Assembly (NCBI GenBank): GCA_965218235.1
Contig: OZ244595.1
Span: 1-64,000, forward strand
Reading direction: 5' to 3'
Length of the DNA: 64,000 bases
From: CADCWK01 sp965218235
GTDB taxonomy: Bacteria > Chloroflexota > Chloroflexia > Thermomicrobiales > UBA6265
This document shows positions 40,167 to 49,415 of this stretch, one piece after another. The stretch's first letter is position 1, and each line of letters opens with the position of its first letter. The position numbers and the translations under genes were made by a program. Under the pieces are notes generated by a model, which saw only the letters and a list, made by a program, of their open reading frames with translations, searched no databases and was not told the origin of the DNA.

Positions 40167-41195
40167 CTACCGACGTGGAGGAAGCATCGGGCGGGGGGGT
40201 GGCGGGCCACCGTCCATCGGCAGATCCTTGACGACTCCGGCCCGGTAGCGCGCCGCCCGCCGGAACCACGGCGCCGCCAACGAGACGTAGATCCGGCCGC
40301 CGAGACCGTCGATCAGCCACTGCGGAATATCGCCGGCGCCACGATAGGCGCCAGCCACTGCGCCGGCGATCGCGCCGATCGCGTCGGACGGTCCGCCGGC
40401 GTTGACCGCCGCGAGGACCGCCTCGTCGAACGTCGAGGTACCGATCACGGCCAGCATCGACGCGGCGATCTGCTGCTCCGCGGAGCCGGTCGCCAGGCGG
40501 CGGAGTTGCACTGCCAGGTCCGGTTCCGGAGCCAGCCCCCGCAGAACGTCGTGCATCGCCCCGGCCCTGAGAACGTCGGCGGCTCGAGCAAGCCAGTCGT
40601 CTGATGGAACCGACTGGCGAGCCGCGAGTTGGGTAACGAACGCCACGGCGGCGACCGCGCTGGCCTGCGCCGGGCTGCCGTGCGTCAGGCGGGCGACCAG
40701 GTCGCTGTCCGTCCGGAGAGCGTCCAGCTGAAGGTCTCCGACCGATGCCAGTAACCCCACCGGTATTCCTCTCGATGCGACCCCGGCCGCGACTGGTCCG
40801 TCCTCGTCGAGCGGGACCTGAAAAACCAGCGACTCCGCCGCCAGATGAAGCGCACTACGGGTCGTCGCGTCCTGCCAGTGGTCGGAGTCGCCCTGTTCCA
40901 GCCGGACCAGCCGCGGACCGATCAGATCAGGGTCGAGCCGTCCGCGATCAGTCGTCGCGACCTCCACGATCGAGAGGGCGAACTCCGTCTCGTCGGTGAA
41001 CTCCCCCGCATCGATGATCGTCCCGTCGGCCCTTGTGAGCGGCAGATACCCGCCGATCCAATTCGGATCGGGTCGCCCGGCACGGCCGTTCGCCGGCATC
41101 CCGAGCGCGTCACCAATCGCCATCCCGAGGAGGCCTCCAAGGAACGCATCGTCGTTGGCCTGTCCCCGCTCGTCCTGATCGCGCTTCGTCGCCAT
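40167..41195 (-). CDS. ADP-ribosylglycohydrolase-fold protein with altered active-site motif
   Basis: 342 residues of the DraG/ARH all-helical fold, which removes ADP-ribose from proteins using two Mg ions. The N-terminal GGLLGMAIGDALGMPANG (about 18-35) and FTDETEFAL match the first metal-binding region. The C-terminal motif, normally GGDTDTIGAIAGA, reads GGPSDAIGAIAGAVAGAYRGA, replacing the first Asp with Pro and the Thr with Ser/Ala. At least one metal ligand may be missing, so activity is uncertain. ATG 41195 follows GAAGGA. It stands alone; no ADP-ribosyltransferase is nearby. Confidence 0.85.
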   Translation of the reverse strand: MATKRDQDERGQANDDAFLGGLLGMAIGDALGMPANGRAGRPDPNWIGGYLPLTRADGTIIDAGEFTDETEFALSIVEVATTDRGRLDPDLIGPRLVRLEQGDSDHWQDATTRSALHLAAESLVFQVPLDEDGPVAAGVASRGIPVGLLASVGDLQLDALRTDSDLVARLTHGSPAQASAVAAVAFVTQLAARQSVPSDDWLARAADVLRAGAMHDVLRGLAPEPDLAVQLRRLATGSAEQQIAASMLAVIGTSTFDEAVLAAVNAGGPSDAIGAIAGAVAGAYRGAGDIPQWLIDGLGGRIYVSLAAPWFRRAARYRAGVVKDLPMDGGPPPPRPMLPPRR

Positions 41196-41427
41196 GCGGT
41201 TCTGTCCTTCGCTCTGGTCCGGAATACCGTTCCGTCCGCACATGCCCGGCCACCTTCCACCCGAATCACCGCGAACGCTGTCGGTCGGACGTGTTTGCCA
41301 TCCCCTTGCGCACCTCCATCGATGACGATAGGGTCACGGGGAAACCGTCCCGATCGTGAAACGATGGCGCACGGACGGGTTACCGTCCGACCCACGGCTG
41401 CATCGCGGCAGGGAGAGCAGAGACCCG

Positions 41428-42915
41428 ATGTCACGGATCACCGTCGACCTCCAGCGTCCCATCGGTACCGTCGACCCCCGCATCTTCGGCCAGTTCATCG
41501 AGCACCTCGGCCGATGCATCTACGGCGGGATCTACGATGAGGGCTCGCCGCTAAGCGACGCCAACGGCTTCCGGACCGACGTCCTCAAGGTAGCAGGGCA
41601 GTTGCGGGCGCCGATCCTTCGCTGGCCGGGTGGCAACTTCGTCAGCGGTTACCACTGGGTCGACGGCATCGGCCCGAAGGACGAACGCCCCCGCCGGATC
41701 GAGCTGGCCTGGCACGACGAGGAGTCCAACCGGTTCGGCACGGTCGAGTTCATCGAGTACTGCCGGACGCTGGGGACGGAGCCGTACATCTGCCTGAACC
41801 TCGGGACGGGCACGCCCGACGAGGCCGCCGGCTGGGTCGAGTACTGCAATGGCACCGGCAACACCTACTGGGCAAACCTCCGGCGCTCACATGGCTACGA
41901 TGAGCCGTTCAACGTGAAGTACTGGGGCCTCGGCAACGAGATGTACGGCGACTGGCAGATCGGCGCCAAGACGGCCGACGAGTACGTCCGGTTCGCGACC
42001 GAGTTCGCCAAGATCATCCACTGGGTCGACCCGACCGCCGAGCTGATCAGTTGCGGCCAGACTGGCTGGCAGGACTGGGACGCGACCGTTATCGAGGGGC
42101 TGGCGAAGTACGTCCGCTACCACAGCATCCACATCTACACCGGCAGCGACGACCACTGGACCAACGTGATCGAACCCGAGCAGTCCGACCGCGCGATCCG
42201 GATGACGCAGAGCCACATCGACCGGACCCGGCTCAACCAGAACATCGCGCACGAGATCGGGATCGCCTACGACGAGTGGAACGTCTGGTTCCGGGACAAG
42301 GGTTCACCACTGGAGGAGCAGTACACCCTCTCAGACGCGCTGGCCGTCGCGACCTTCCTGAACATCTTCCTCCACCACGCCGATAGCGTGAAGGTCGCCA
42401 ACCTCGCCCAGATGGTCAACGTGATCGCTCCGATCTTCACCCGACCCGACGGGCTGTTCCTCCAGACGATCTTCCACCCGCTCCGCCTCTACGCCGAGCA
42501 CACCGGCACCGTCGCCCTCGACTGCCACGTCGCCGGCGACGAATCCGAACATCGCCAGATCGAGTCGGCGCTCAGGGCCGCCAATGGGTTGATGAAGGTC
42601 CGTGACCGTGGGCCGTTCACCATGGTCCACTCCGCCGCGACCCGCTCCGACGACGGACGCAACCTCACCGTCACGGTCGTCAACCGCTCCCCGGACGAGG
42701 CGATCAGCGTCCCGCTGGAGCTGATCAGCGGCTCGGCCGAGGGAACGACCCACGTCTCCGTCGTCACGGGCAGCGACCCGTCACTCCGCAACTCCTTCGA
42801 GTCGCCCGATAATGTTGGCGTCACCGAACGCACGCTGGAACTCATCGGCTCGCACCTGACGCTCGACCTGCCCGCCTGCTCGGTCAACGTCTACCGGATC
42901 CCGATCAGTGCCTGA
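41428..42915 (+). CDS. Alpha-L-arabinofuranosidase, GH51 family
   Basis: Releases terminal L-arabinofuranose from hemicellulose or arabinan oligosaccharides; the lack of a signal peptide implies action on imported oligomers. Features: LRWPGGNFVSGYHW (near residues 60-75), GLGNEMYGDWQIG (acid/base Glu, about 170), and AYDEWNVWFRD (nucleophile Glu, about 285). Length 495 is normal. ATG 41428 follows GGGAGAG. There is no arabinose operon around it; citrate synthase follows 221 nt later on the same strand. Confidence 0.93.
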   Translation: MSRITVDLQRPIGTVDPRIFGQFIEHLGRCIYGGIYDEGSPLSDANGFRTDVLKVAGQLRAPILRWPGGNFVSGYHWVDGIGPKDERPRRIELAWHDEESNRFGTVEFIEYCRTLGTEPYICLNLGTGTPDEAAGWVEYCNGTGNTYWANLRRSHGYDEPFNVKYWGLGNEMYGDWQIGAKTADEYVRFATEFAKIIHWVDPTAELISCGQTGWQDWDATVIEGLAKYVRYHSIHIYTGSDDHWTNVIEPEQSDRAIRMTQSHIDRTRLNQNIAHEIGIAYDEWNVWFRDKGSPLEEQYTLSDALAVATFLNIFLHHADSVKVANLAQMVNVIAPIFTRPDGLFLQTIFHPLRLYAEHTGTVALDCHVAGDESEHRQIESALRAANGLMKVRDRGPFTMVHSAATRSDDGRNLTVTVVNRSPDEAISVPLELISGSAEGTTHVSVVTGSDPSLRNSFESPDNVGVTERTLELIGSHLTLDLPACSVNVYRIPISA

Positions 42916-42919
42916 CGTT

Positions 42920-42946
42920 TTTCGCCATGTGCCCGGCGTGGCGAAA
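42920..42946 (+). other. Short hairpin between arabinofuranosidase and citrate synthase
   Basis: TTTCGCCA and TGGCGAAA pair over 8 bp immediately after the arabinofuranosidase stop. It may be a weak terminator. Confidence 0.35.
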
Positions 42947-43136
42947 CCGGATTGATGGTACGATCCAACCGAAATGGGGAACGCCTGATTGGGCGCTCCG
43001 CAGCAGCGCTGGCACGGGCCGAGCCCCGGCCAATCGCCAATTTCAGCCCATGAACGCGCCGGGCAAACGCCAAACGCGGAGTGGGCGGTCGAGCCTCGGA
43101 GGCATCGACCGCCAGGACCCCAACGGGAAGGAACCC

Positions 43137-44294
43137 ATGTCCAGCTCGACTGCCGCCGATACCTCGGCCCAAATGCCGAAGCCGAGTGGCCTGGAGGGAA
43201 TCGTCGCCGCGTCGACGGCGCTTAGCCACGTCTTCGGCGAGGAAGGCCGGCTGGTCTACCGTGGCTATGAGATCCACGAGCTGGCTGGACGGACGTCGTT
43301 CGAGGAGGTCGCCTTCCTCCTCTACCACGGACACCTTCCGGACGCCGGGGAACTCGCCGATTTCCAGCGCCGCCTCAATGCCCGTCGCCGCCTGCCCAAC
43401 GGGCTGACGGAGCTGATCCGATCCCTGCCGATCGACACGGTGCCAATGGACGCCCTTCGGACCGGCGTCTCGGCCCTGGGCAACTTCCTGACCGGCGAGA
43501 TCGACGAGGAGCCCGACCTCGACGAGGCCCTGTTGCTGATGGCGGCCGTCCCGTCGATCCTGGCGACGTTCCATCGCCACCGCCAGGGGCTGGCGCCGGT
43601 CGAGCCGCGGGACGACCTCAACACCGCCCAGAGCTACCTCTACCAGCTCCTCGACGCCGAGCCGAGCCCGGACCACTGGCAGCCACTGGAGACGTACCTG
43701 ATCCTGCTCGCCGACCACGGCCTGAACGCCTCGACGTTCACTGCCCGTGTCATCGCCTCGACCGGGTCAGACATCTGCTCCGCGATCACCGGCGCGATCG
43801 GCGCCCTCAAGGGTCCGCTCCACGGCGGAGCCCCGTCGAAGGTCCTCGACATGCTGAACGAGATCGGTTCGGCGGACAACGTCGACACCTGGCTGACCAC
43901 GGCCATGGACCGGGGCGATCGGTTGATGGGATTTGGCCACCGGGTCTACAAGGCCGAGGACCCACGCGCCGAGATCCTCCGGGACCTCGCCCGGCGGGCC
44001 AGCGACCCGGACTTCTTCGCCCTCTCCTGGACGACCGAGCGCCGCGCCCTGGAGATGCTGGAGGAGCGCAAGCCCGGTCGCCGGCTCTACACCAACGTCG
44101 AGTTCTACAGCGCGGCCGTCCTCGCGGCGGTCGGCCTGCCGGGGGACATGTTCACCCCGACCTTCGCCGTAGCCCGGACCGCTGGCTACACCGCCCACGT
44201 CCTCGAGCAGGTCGCCAACAACCGTCTCATTCGTCCGCAGTCCGAGTTCGTCGGCCCAACCGACCTCCACTTCCGCCCGATCAACGACCGCTGA
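43137..44294 (+). CDS. Citrate synthase family protein
   Basis: Condenses acetyl-CoA with oxaloacetate (or propionyl-CoA for 2-methylcitrate synthase). Signatures: GLEGIVAASTALSHV, LVYRGYEIHELA, LHGGAPSKVLDML with a catalytic His, MGFGHRVYKAEDPRAEIL (second His), and NVEFYSAAVLAAVGLPGDMFTPTFAVART. The 385 residues are typical of the Gram-positive-type dimeric enzymes. ATG 43137 lies behind GGGAAGGAA. Citrate and methylcitrate synthase cannot be told apart from sequence alone, and no prp or other TCA genes are adjacent. Confidence 0.93.
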   Translation: MSSSTAADTSAQMPKPSGLEGIVAASTALSHVFGEEGRLVYRGYEIHELAGRTSFEEVAFLLYHGHLPDAGELADFQRRLNARRRLPNGLTELIRSLPIDTVPMDALRTGVSALGNFLTGEIDEEPDLDEALLLMAAVPSILATFHRHRQGLAPVEPRDDLNTAQSYLYQLLDAEPSPDHWQPLETYLILLADHGLNASTFTARVIASTGSDICSAITGAIGALKGPLHGGAPSKVLDMLNEIGSADNVDTWLTTAMDRGDRLMGFGHRVYKAEDPRAEILRDLARRASDPDFFALSWTTERRALEMLEERKPGRRLYTNVEFYSAAVLAAVGLPGDMFTPTFAVARTAGYTAHVLEQVANNRLIRPQSEFVGPTDLHFRPINDR

Positions 44295-44319
44295 ATCGCG
44301 GACCGCTTGCCGGACCCAT

Positions 44320-44363
44320 GACGACGAGCCCCCTCCGGAATGGCCTGGAGCGGGCTCGTCGTC
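44320..44363 (+). terminator. Hairpin after citrate synthase
   Basis: GACGACGAGCCC (44320-44331) pairs with GGGCTCGTCGTC (44352-44363), with a further CTCC/GGAG inner pairing. It starts 26 nt past the stop. No U-tract. Confidence 0.75.
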
Positions 44364-44438
44364 GTAGGCGTGAATCACCACCACCCGTCGAGGACATCCT
44401 CGTGACGTGGTACCGCGCCTCGTCACCGGTTGCCTTCA

Positions 44439-44464
44439 CGGTATCCGCAACACTACGGATACCG
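44439..44464 (+). promoter_or_regulatory. Inverted repeat upstream of the Cys-rich secreted protein
   Basis: CGGTATCCG-N8-CGGATACCG, a 9-bp perfect inverted repeat 80 nt before the start at 44544. A TACACT -10-like hexamer follows at 44483-44488. It could be an operator or an RNA hairpin. Confidence 0.45.
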
Positions 44465-44543
44465 CCCTGAGCGGTCACTTCATACACTGCGGCGGGGGAC
44501 CTTGTAGTCCCTTCGACCCGCGTGAACGCGATCAGGAGGCACC

Positions 44544-45371
44544 ATGGAACAAGGACGCTTCGATTCAGTGACTCGATCCCTTTCGTCCCGTCTCTCCCGC
44601 CGCGCGGCCCTCCAGACCGCCGGGCTCGGGCTGGCCACGGGAGTCATGACTACCACGGCCCGCAACGCCACCGCTCAGGACGCGACCCCTGACCCGCTCT
44701 CGGACGACGCGACGTTCCTCTTCGTCCAGTCCGCCGCCTCCGGCACCTTCGCCGCCAACCCCGGCGCCGGGACGCCCACCAACAACGGCACGCCGGCCGC
44801 CGGTGGTGGGGCCGACTACCTGCTCACCCTCGAAGGCCACACCGGCAACACGGTCTTCTTCTCCGACCGGCCCGAGCGCATCTTCGGCGAGGCGCCGACC
44901 GAGACCTTCCTCGCCAACCTCGGCTTTGGCATCGCCAATCCGCCCAACGCGGCGCTCGTCACGAACGACGCCGACGGCAACGAGGACATCCTGGTTGTCG
45001 AGCTGATCGCCCCCGGCTACGACACGGACTCGGGCACGATTACCTACGGCGTCAACATCCTGAGCGACTACGAGGGCGGGCTGGACTTCGTCGCGGGCCG
45101 GCAGCAGGACGAGGATCTGGCGCCGAGCTTCGGGGAGGCCAGCCTGTTCATCGACGACTGCCCCGACGCGAACCCGCTCAACTGCTACGCCGCGTGCTCC
45201 CAGGATCCGGTCGGCAACCTTGGCGACCGCGGGATGTGCTGGAAATGGTCGGAGTTCTCGTGCGTGCCGTGCAGTGGCGGCTTCGACGGCACGGCGCAGG
45301 AGTGCAACGACCAGTTCTCGGCCTGTGGCGGACAGTGCTTCACGGACACGACCGGGTGCACCCCGTTCTAA
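44544..45371 (+). CDS. Tat-exported protein with Cys-rich C-terminus, unknown function
   Basis: 275 residues. The N-terminus LSSRLSRRAALQTAGLGLATG is a twin-arginine signal, with cleavage probably after NATAQ near residue 45. Next comes a Gly/Ala/Pro/Thr linker, a central beta-rich domain (YLLTLEGHTGNTVFFSDRPERIFGEAPTETF-type sequence, residues about 92-190), and a final 70 residues containing ten cysteines (for example NCYAACSQ, CVPCSGG, CGGQCF), enough for five disulfides. The central part is reminiscent of secreted halobacterial/chloroflexal proteins annotated only as hypothetical. ATG 44544 follows AGGAGG. I do not recognise a function. Confidence 0.8.
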   Translation: MEQGRFDSVTRSLSSRLSRRAALQTAGLGLATGVMTTTARNATAQDATPDPLSDDATFLFVQSAASGTFAANPGAGTPTNNGTPAAGGGADYLLTLEGHTGNTVFFSDRPERIFGEAPTETFLANLGFGIANPPNAALVTNDADGNEDILVVELIAPGYDTDSGTITYGVNILSDYEGGLDFVAGRQQDEDLAPSFGEASLFIDDCPDANPLNCYAACSQDPVGNLGDRGMCWKWSEFSCVPCSGGFDGTAQECNDQFSACGGQCFTDTTGCTPF

Positions 45372-45425
45372 ATCCAGGCGGCGCTTCCGGGACGCTCTGA
45401 AGGCACCGTTGCCCTTCGAGGCAAA

Positions 45426-45463
45426 CAGGGCGACGGACCGGACGCATCTGGTCCCTCGCCCTG
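45426..45463. terminator. Hairpin between convergent genes
   Basis: 45426-45439 pairs with 45450-45463 (14 bp with one mismatch; CAGGGCGA against TCGCCCTG at the base). It lies between the stops at 45371 (+) and 45537 (-). Confidence 0.65.
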
Positions 45464-45536
45464 ATTGTCCCGCCCGACCACGGCCATGCGTCGGTCGCGG
45501 GCCGAAACCTTCCCGTCAGCCGCTTGCCGACAGTCC

Positions 45537-45953
45537 TCAAAGCGGCTGCCTGTCAGGCAAGCGTTGGGCGCGATCGGCCGCCAGCAGGATTCGACGAGCG
45601 TCGCCAGCCGGATCAGCAACCTGGAGGACGAGGAGCCGGTATCGGCTGGCCGCCGAGCTGTCGTCGGTCTCGATCATCAGCAGCTCGTCAGACCGAGGCC
45701 GACGAACGGCCCAGAACGACCAATGACGGTTGAGCTCCACGAATGATCCCGCGAAGACCGGACCGGGCCGAAACGGCCAGGATGCCCCTGGGAACCGAAA
45801 CCCGCGGGGACGTTGAGCAACCATCTCCGGTGCCGGCCGGGCCACCGTGACGGCGGCGAGCGGCAGGCGAACGGTCCGTCTCAACGCGAGCGCCCAATCC
45901 CACCCCGAGAGTCGAACCACGACGCGGTCGTCCTCGATGGCAATCCTGATCAT
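45537..45953 (-). CDS. Hypothetical protein
   Basis: 138 residues, no signal peptide and no recognised domain. The composition is rich in Arg and hydrophobics with predicted beta strands (MIRIAIEDDRVVVRLSG; DELLMIETDDS; YRLLVLQVADP), which could fit a PH-like or other small beta-fold. ATG 45953 has a good GGAGG 7 nt upstream, which is the main reason to accept the gene. The downstream hairpin at 45426-45463 is shared with the convergent gene. Confidence 0.6.
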   Translation of the reverse strand: MIRIAIEDDRVVVRLSGWDWALALRRTVRLPLAAVTVARPAPEMVAQRPRGFRFPGASWPFRPGPVFAGSFVELNRHWSFWAVRRPRSDELLMIETDDSSAASRYRLLVLQVADPAGDARRILLAADRAQRLPDRQPL

Positions 45954-46142
45954 GCTGACCTCCGGTCTCATCCACGCGACGATCCGATGGCACCAGTAGA
46001 TCAGATCTCTGCGGCGGAAGGATCACAGCGCGTCATCATGCCGGCAACGATTCCCGACGCTCGTGCGGCGGTGTTGCCGAAGTCGACGGAGCTTGCGATG
46101 CTGGGACCGTTCGCTTGCTTTCGCATTCGCAGGAGACCGCTG

Positions 46143-48113
46143 ATGACCGTCACCGATCGTCCCACCAGCACTCATACGCCCTGGACAGCCGACGCGCTTG
46201 TCTATGACCTCGCCCCGGCGACCGACCCACAGATCAGCCCTGACGGGAGCAGGATCGTCTACACCCAGCCCAGGGTCACGGCCGGTGAGGTCGCGACGAC
46301 CGAGTCCGACCTGTTCCTGATCGATCGGAACGGTGGCAACGGTCGCCGGCTGACCTACGGCGGCAAGCGCAACAGCCTCGCCCGCTGGTCGCCGGACGGC
46401 CAGATGCTCGCCTTCGTCTCCGACCGGGACGGCGACGACGCTGTCAAGAGTCGCCTGCTCCTGCTGCCGGTCTCCGGTGGCGGTGACGCCCGTCCGCTGA
46501 CGGGCCACCTCGCCGGCATCACCTCGATCGCCTGGTCGCCGGACGGCCGGACGATCGCCTACACGACGACCGTCGACCCGGAGAACCCGGACGAGACGCC
46601 GCGACCAAAGGACGCACCGGCACAGGTCCGGGTCACCTCCCGGCTGGACTACAAGCTCGACGGCAAGGGCTATCTCGGGGACAAGCGGACCCAGATCTTC
46701 CTGATCGATACCGAGAGCGGCACCCGCCGGCAACTGACCACCGAAGCGTTCGACCACACGGAGCCCCGTTGGTCTCCCGACGGCCGGAAAATCGCGGTCC
46801 GGGTCAGTGGAGCGGAGGTCTTCGACGCCGTCCTCGGCCTCGTTGACGTCGCATCCGGCGGCATTCGGAAGATCACCGGAGAGCGGGGATCGCTGAGCCT
46901 CTACTCCTGGTCGCCGGATGGCAGCCGGATCCTGGTGGTCGGCGACACCCACCGGACCTGGCAGTCCGACCTCTTCCTCTACACCGTGGCGACCAACGAG
47001 ACCCGCCGCCTGACCGACGACCTGCCGTTCGAGCCGGATTCCGCCCCAACCCCCTGCCATCCGCTCTGGATGGACGCGTCGACTGCCCTGATCTCCGCCA
47101 CCCGGGCCGGCGGCAGCGGCCTCTACACGGTGAACGTCGAGACGGGCGACATCGCGACGATGGCGACATGGCAGGCCACCCACGGCGGTTTCAGCCTCGA
47201 TGCCGACAATCGCTACGTCGTCCAGACCCGGAGCGACCTCCAGCGGACGGGCGACATCGTCGTCTTCGACCGCACCTCGGGGGACGTGACGACCGTCGCC
47301 CGGACCGCCGACGCGGTCCTGTCCGACCGTCCCGCGCCCGACTTCGAGCGGTTCACGGTCCAGCGAGCCGGACTGGAAATCGAAGCGTGGATCCTGTTCC
47401 CGCCGGAGTTCGACGCCAACAAGACGTACCCGGTCATCCTCGACATCCACGGCGGACCCAACGGCCATTACGGCTGGAATTTCAACAACACCCAGCAGCA
47501 ACTCGCCAGCAACGGCTACCTGGTCGTCTTCAGCAACCCGCGTGGCTCCAGTTCCTACGGCCGCGACTTCACGCAGCGCGTCATCCAGGACTGGGGTGGC
47601 GAGGACTACCAGGACCTGATGTTGGTGATCGACACCGTGCTGGAGCGCCCCTACGCCGACGCGTCGAAGACGGGCGTCTACGGCTATAGCTACGGCGGCT
47701 ACATGACGTCGTGGATCATCGGCCAGACCAACCGCTTTCAGGCCTGCGTCTGCGGCGCCCCCTGCTTCGACCTCGAGTCGATGTATGGCACCAGTGACAT
47801 CGGTTTCACCTTCGGGAAGCTCCAGTGGGGTGGAAAGCCCCACGATGCCGTCGACTGGCTCCGCGACCATTCGCCCAGCACCTACGCCCACCGGGCGACG
47901 ACCCCGACCCTGATCGTCCACGGCGAGGCCGATGACCGCTGCCCGATCGGCCAGGGCGAGCAGATGTTCGTCGCGCTGAAGGAGGCCGGTTGCGAGGTCG
48001 AGTTCGCCCGCTACCCCGGCGCCTCCCACGGCCTGATGCGCCTCGGCCCGCCGGAGCACCGCGTGGACTACCTGTCCCGCGTCCTCAGCTGGTTCGACGG
48101 CCACCTGAAGTAA
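46143..48113 (+). CDS. S9 family serine peptidase (acylaminoacyl/dipeptidyl-peptidase type)
   Basis: A prolyl-oligopeptidase-family enzyme cutting short peptides. The N-terminal half (about 30-390) is a beta-propeller with recurring WSPDG units (ARWSPDGQMLAF, AWSPDGRTIAY, RWSPDGRKIAV, SWSPDGSRILV). The C-terminal alpha/beta hydrolase has the nucleophile in GYSYGGYMTSW (about 520), Asp in HGEADDRCPIGQ and His in GASHGLMRLG. It has 656 residues and no signal peptide, so it is cytosolic. ATG 46143 follows GCAGGAGA. A 726-codon frame antisense to it is a shadow. Confidence 0.94.
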   Translation: MTVTDRPTSTHTPWTADALVYDLAPATDPQISPDGSRIVYTQPRVTAGEVATTESDLFLIDRNGGNGRRLTYGGKRNSLARWSPDGQMLAFVSDRDGDDAVKSRLLLLPVSGGGDARPLTGHLAGITSIAWSPDGRTIAYTTTVDPENPDETPRPKDAPAQVRVTSRLDYKLDGKGYLGDKRTQIFLIDTESGTRRQLTTEAFDHTEPRWSPDGRKIAVRVSGAEVFDAVLGLVDVASGGIRKITGERGSLSLYSWSPDGSRILVVGDTHRTWQSDLFLYTVATNETRRLTDDLPFEPDSAPTPCHPLWMDASTALISATRAGGSGLYTVNVETGDIATMATWQATHGGFSLDADNRYVVQTRSDLQRTGDIVVFDRTSGDVTTVARTADAVLSDRPAPDFERFTVQRAGLEIEAWILFPPEFDANKTYPVILDIHGGPNGHYGWNFNNTQQQLASNGYLVVFSNPRGSSSYGRDFTQRVIQDWGGEDYQDLMLVIDTVLERPYADASKTGVYGYSYGGYMTSWIIGQTNRFQACVCGAPCFDLESMYGTSDIGFTFGKLQWGGKPHDAVDWLRDHSPSTYAHRATTPTLIVHGEADDRCPIGQGEQMFVALKEAGCEVEFARYPGASHGLMRLGPPEHRVDYLSRVLSWFDGHLK

Positions 48114-48145
48114 CGAGCCCGGGCCACACCATCGGCCCTGGGGAG

Positions 48146-48177
48146 GAACGTGTTCCCGGCTATCCGGGGACACGTTC
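48146..48177 (+). terminator. Hairpin after the S9 peptidase
   Basis: GAACGTGTTCCCGG (48146-48159) pairs with CCGGGGACACGTTC (48164-48177), 14 bp with one G-T pair, loop of 4. It is followed by TCCTTT, the closest to a U-tract in the window. Confidence 0.78.
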
Positions 48178-48209
48178 TCCTTTGGCTCATTCGACCCGCG
48201 CACCGGCCA

Positions 48210-49349
48210 TCAGACCTCAGGGATGCCAAGCGCCCGGCGGGCTGCCCTTGCCGCGTCCATGGTCACGGAACGGCCCTCGGGCGAAGCGCCGCGGAGCCGG
48301 TTCTTGACCAGCGCGAAGGCGAAGGAATAGTCCGGATCGGCGAAGGCGATCGACCCACCGTAGCCAGGATGTCCGAAGGCCGAGATCCGGCTGCTCATTG
48401 GGCTGTCCGGGTGCCCGAGGAAGTAGCCGATCCCCTTGGGCTCGGCCGCTTCGAGGACGAGGTCCCACCCATCGGTCTGCATCGCCGACATCGCCCGGAC
48501 CCGCTCAGCGGACAGCAGGCGGACGCCATCAACTTCGCCGATCGTCGCGGCATAGAGCCGGGCCAGCGCCCGGGCAGAGCCGATCCCGCCGGCGCCCGGC
48601 ACGACCGCCCGGCGGACATCGGGCCGATCGAAGCTCTCGCCCAGCGGGTAGAACGCCGGCGGCACGGCCAGCCAGGCATACGACTCCGGCGACGGAGGGG
48701 TCTCGGCCCGGAGGGCGTCGTCCATGCTCAATGGCGCCAGCCGCCCTGCCGCCGACTCCGGCAAGCCGAGGAAGAACTGATCCGCCATTCCGATCGGCGC
48801 CAGCAGTTCCTCGCGGACGAACTGATCGATCCGTCGGCCATCGACCGCCTGGACGAGGCCGCCAACGATCCAGCCGTGCGTAATCGAGTGGTAGCCGACC
48901 GCCGTACCGGGCTCCCAGAGCGGTGTCTGGATCGCGACGGCCTCCGCAACGCGATCGAAATCGGCCAGGTCGCCCGGACCGATCCCAACCGAGATCTGCG
49001 GGATGCCGGCCTGGTGCGAGAGCGCATGCGCGACCGTCACCATCTCCTTGCCGTTCACCCCGAACTCGGGCCAGTAGTTCGCCATCACCTCGTCGTACAT
49101 GATCTGGCCGCGCTCGGCGAGCAGATGCACCGCCGCCGAGGCGACCCCCTTCGTGACCGAGAATACCGTCGTGACGGTCTCACCGTCATAGAGACGGCCC
49201 GTCTCCAGGTCGGCGACGCCAGACCAGGCATCGACGACCTGCGCGCCGTTGTGATAGGCCGCAACCTGCAGCCCCGTCTCCCCACCCCGCGCGACGTACT
49301 CGTCGAGCACGGACTGGACAGCGCGCTGCGCTTCCGTCTCGATCGCCAT
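48210..49349 (-). CDS. Serine hydrolase, beta-lactamase/EstB class
   Basis: A class C beta-lactamase-fold hydrolase, more probably an esterase or peptidase than a resistance enzyme. The catalytic Ser-x-x-Lys is in VFSVTKGVAS (Ser 64, Lys 67). The Tyr motif is in GYHSITHGWIVGG, and the final glycine-rich HPGYGGSIAFADP takes the place of the KTG box. It has 379 residues and no signal peptide. ATG 49349 follows GAGAGGG. This class is abundant in soil actinobacteria and Chloroflexota; the substrate is unknown. Confidence 0.92.
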   Translation of the reverse strand: MAIETEAQRAVQSVLDEYVARGGETGLQVAAYHNGAQVVDAWSGVADLETGRLYDGETVTTVFSVTKGVASAAVHLLAERGQIMYDEVMANYWPEFGVNGKEMVTVAHALSHQAGIPQISVGIGPGDLADFDRVAEAVAIQTPLWEPGTAVGYHSITHGWIVGGLVQAVDGRRIDQFVREELLAPIGMADQFFLGLPESAAGRLAPLSMDDALRAETPPSPESYAWLAVPPAFYPLGESFDRPDVRRAVVPGAGGIGSARALARLYAATIGEVDGVRLLSAERVRAMSAMQTDGWDLVLEAAEPKGIGYFLGHPDSPMSSRISAFGHPGYGGSIAFADPDYSFAFALVKNRLRGASPEGRSVTMDAARAARRALGIPEV

Positions 49350-49415
49350 CCACTACCCTCTCGATGCGCGGGCCATAACACCCTCAGTGCTGACGTCTCT
49401 CCTTCGATCCGCCGA

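Noticed and set aside
46023..48203. 726-codon open frame antisense to the S9 peptidase gene
   Set aside because: A shadow frame; the plus strand carries a complete peptidase with catalytic triad and ribosome-binding site.
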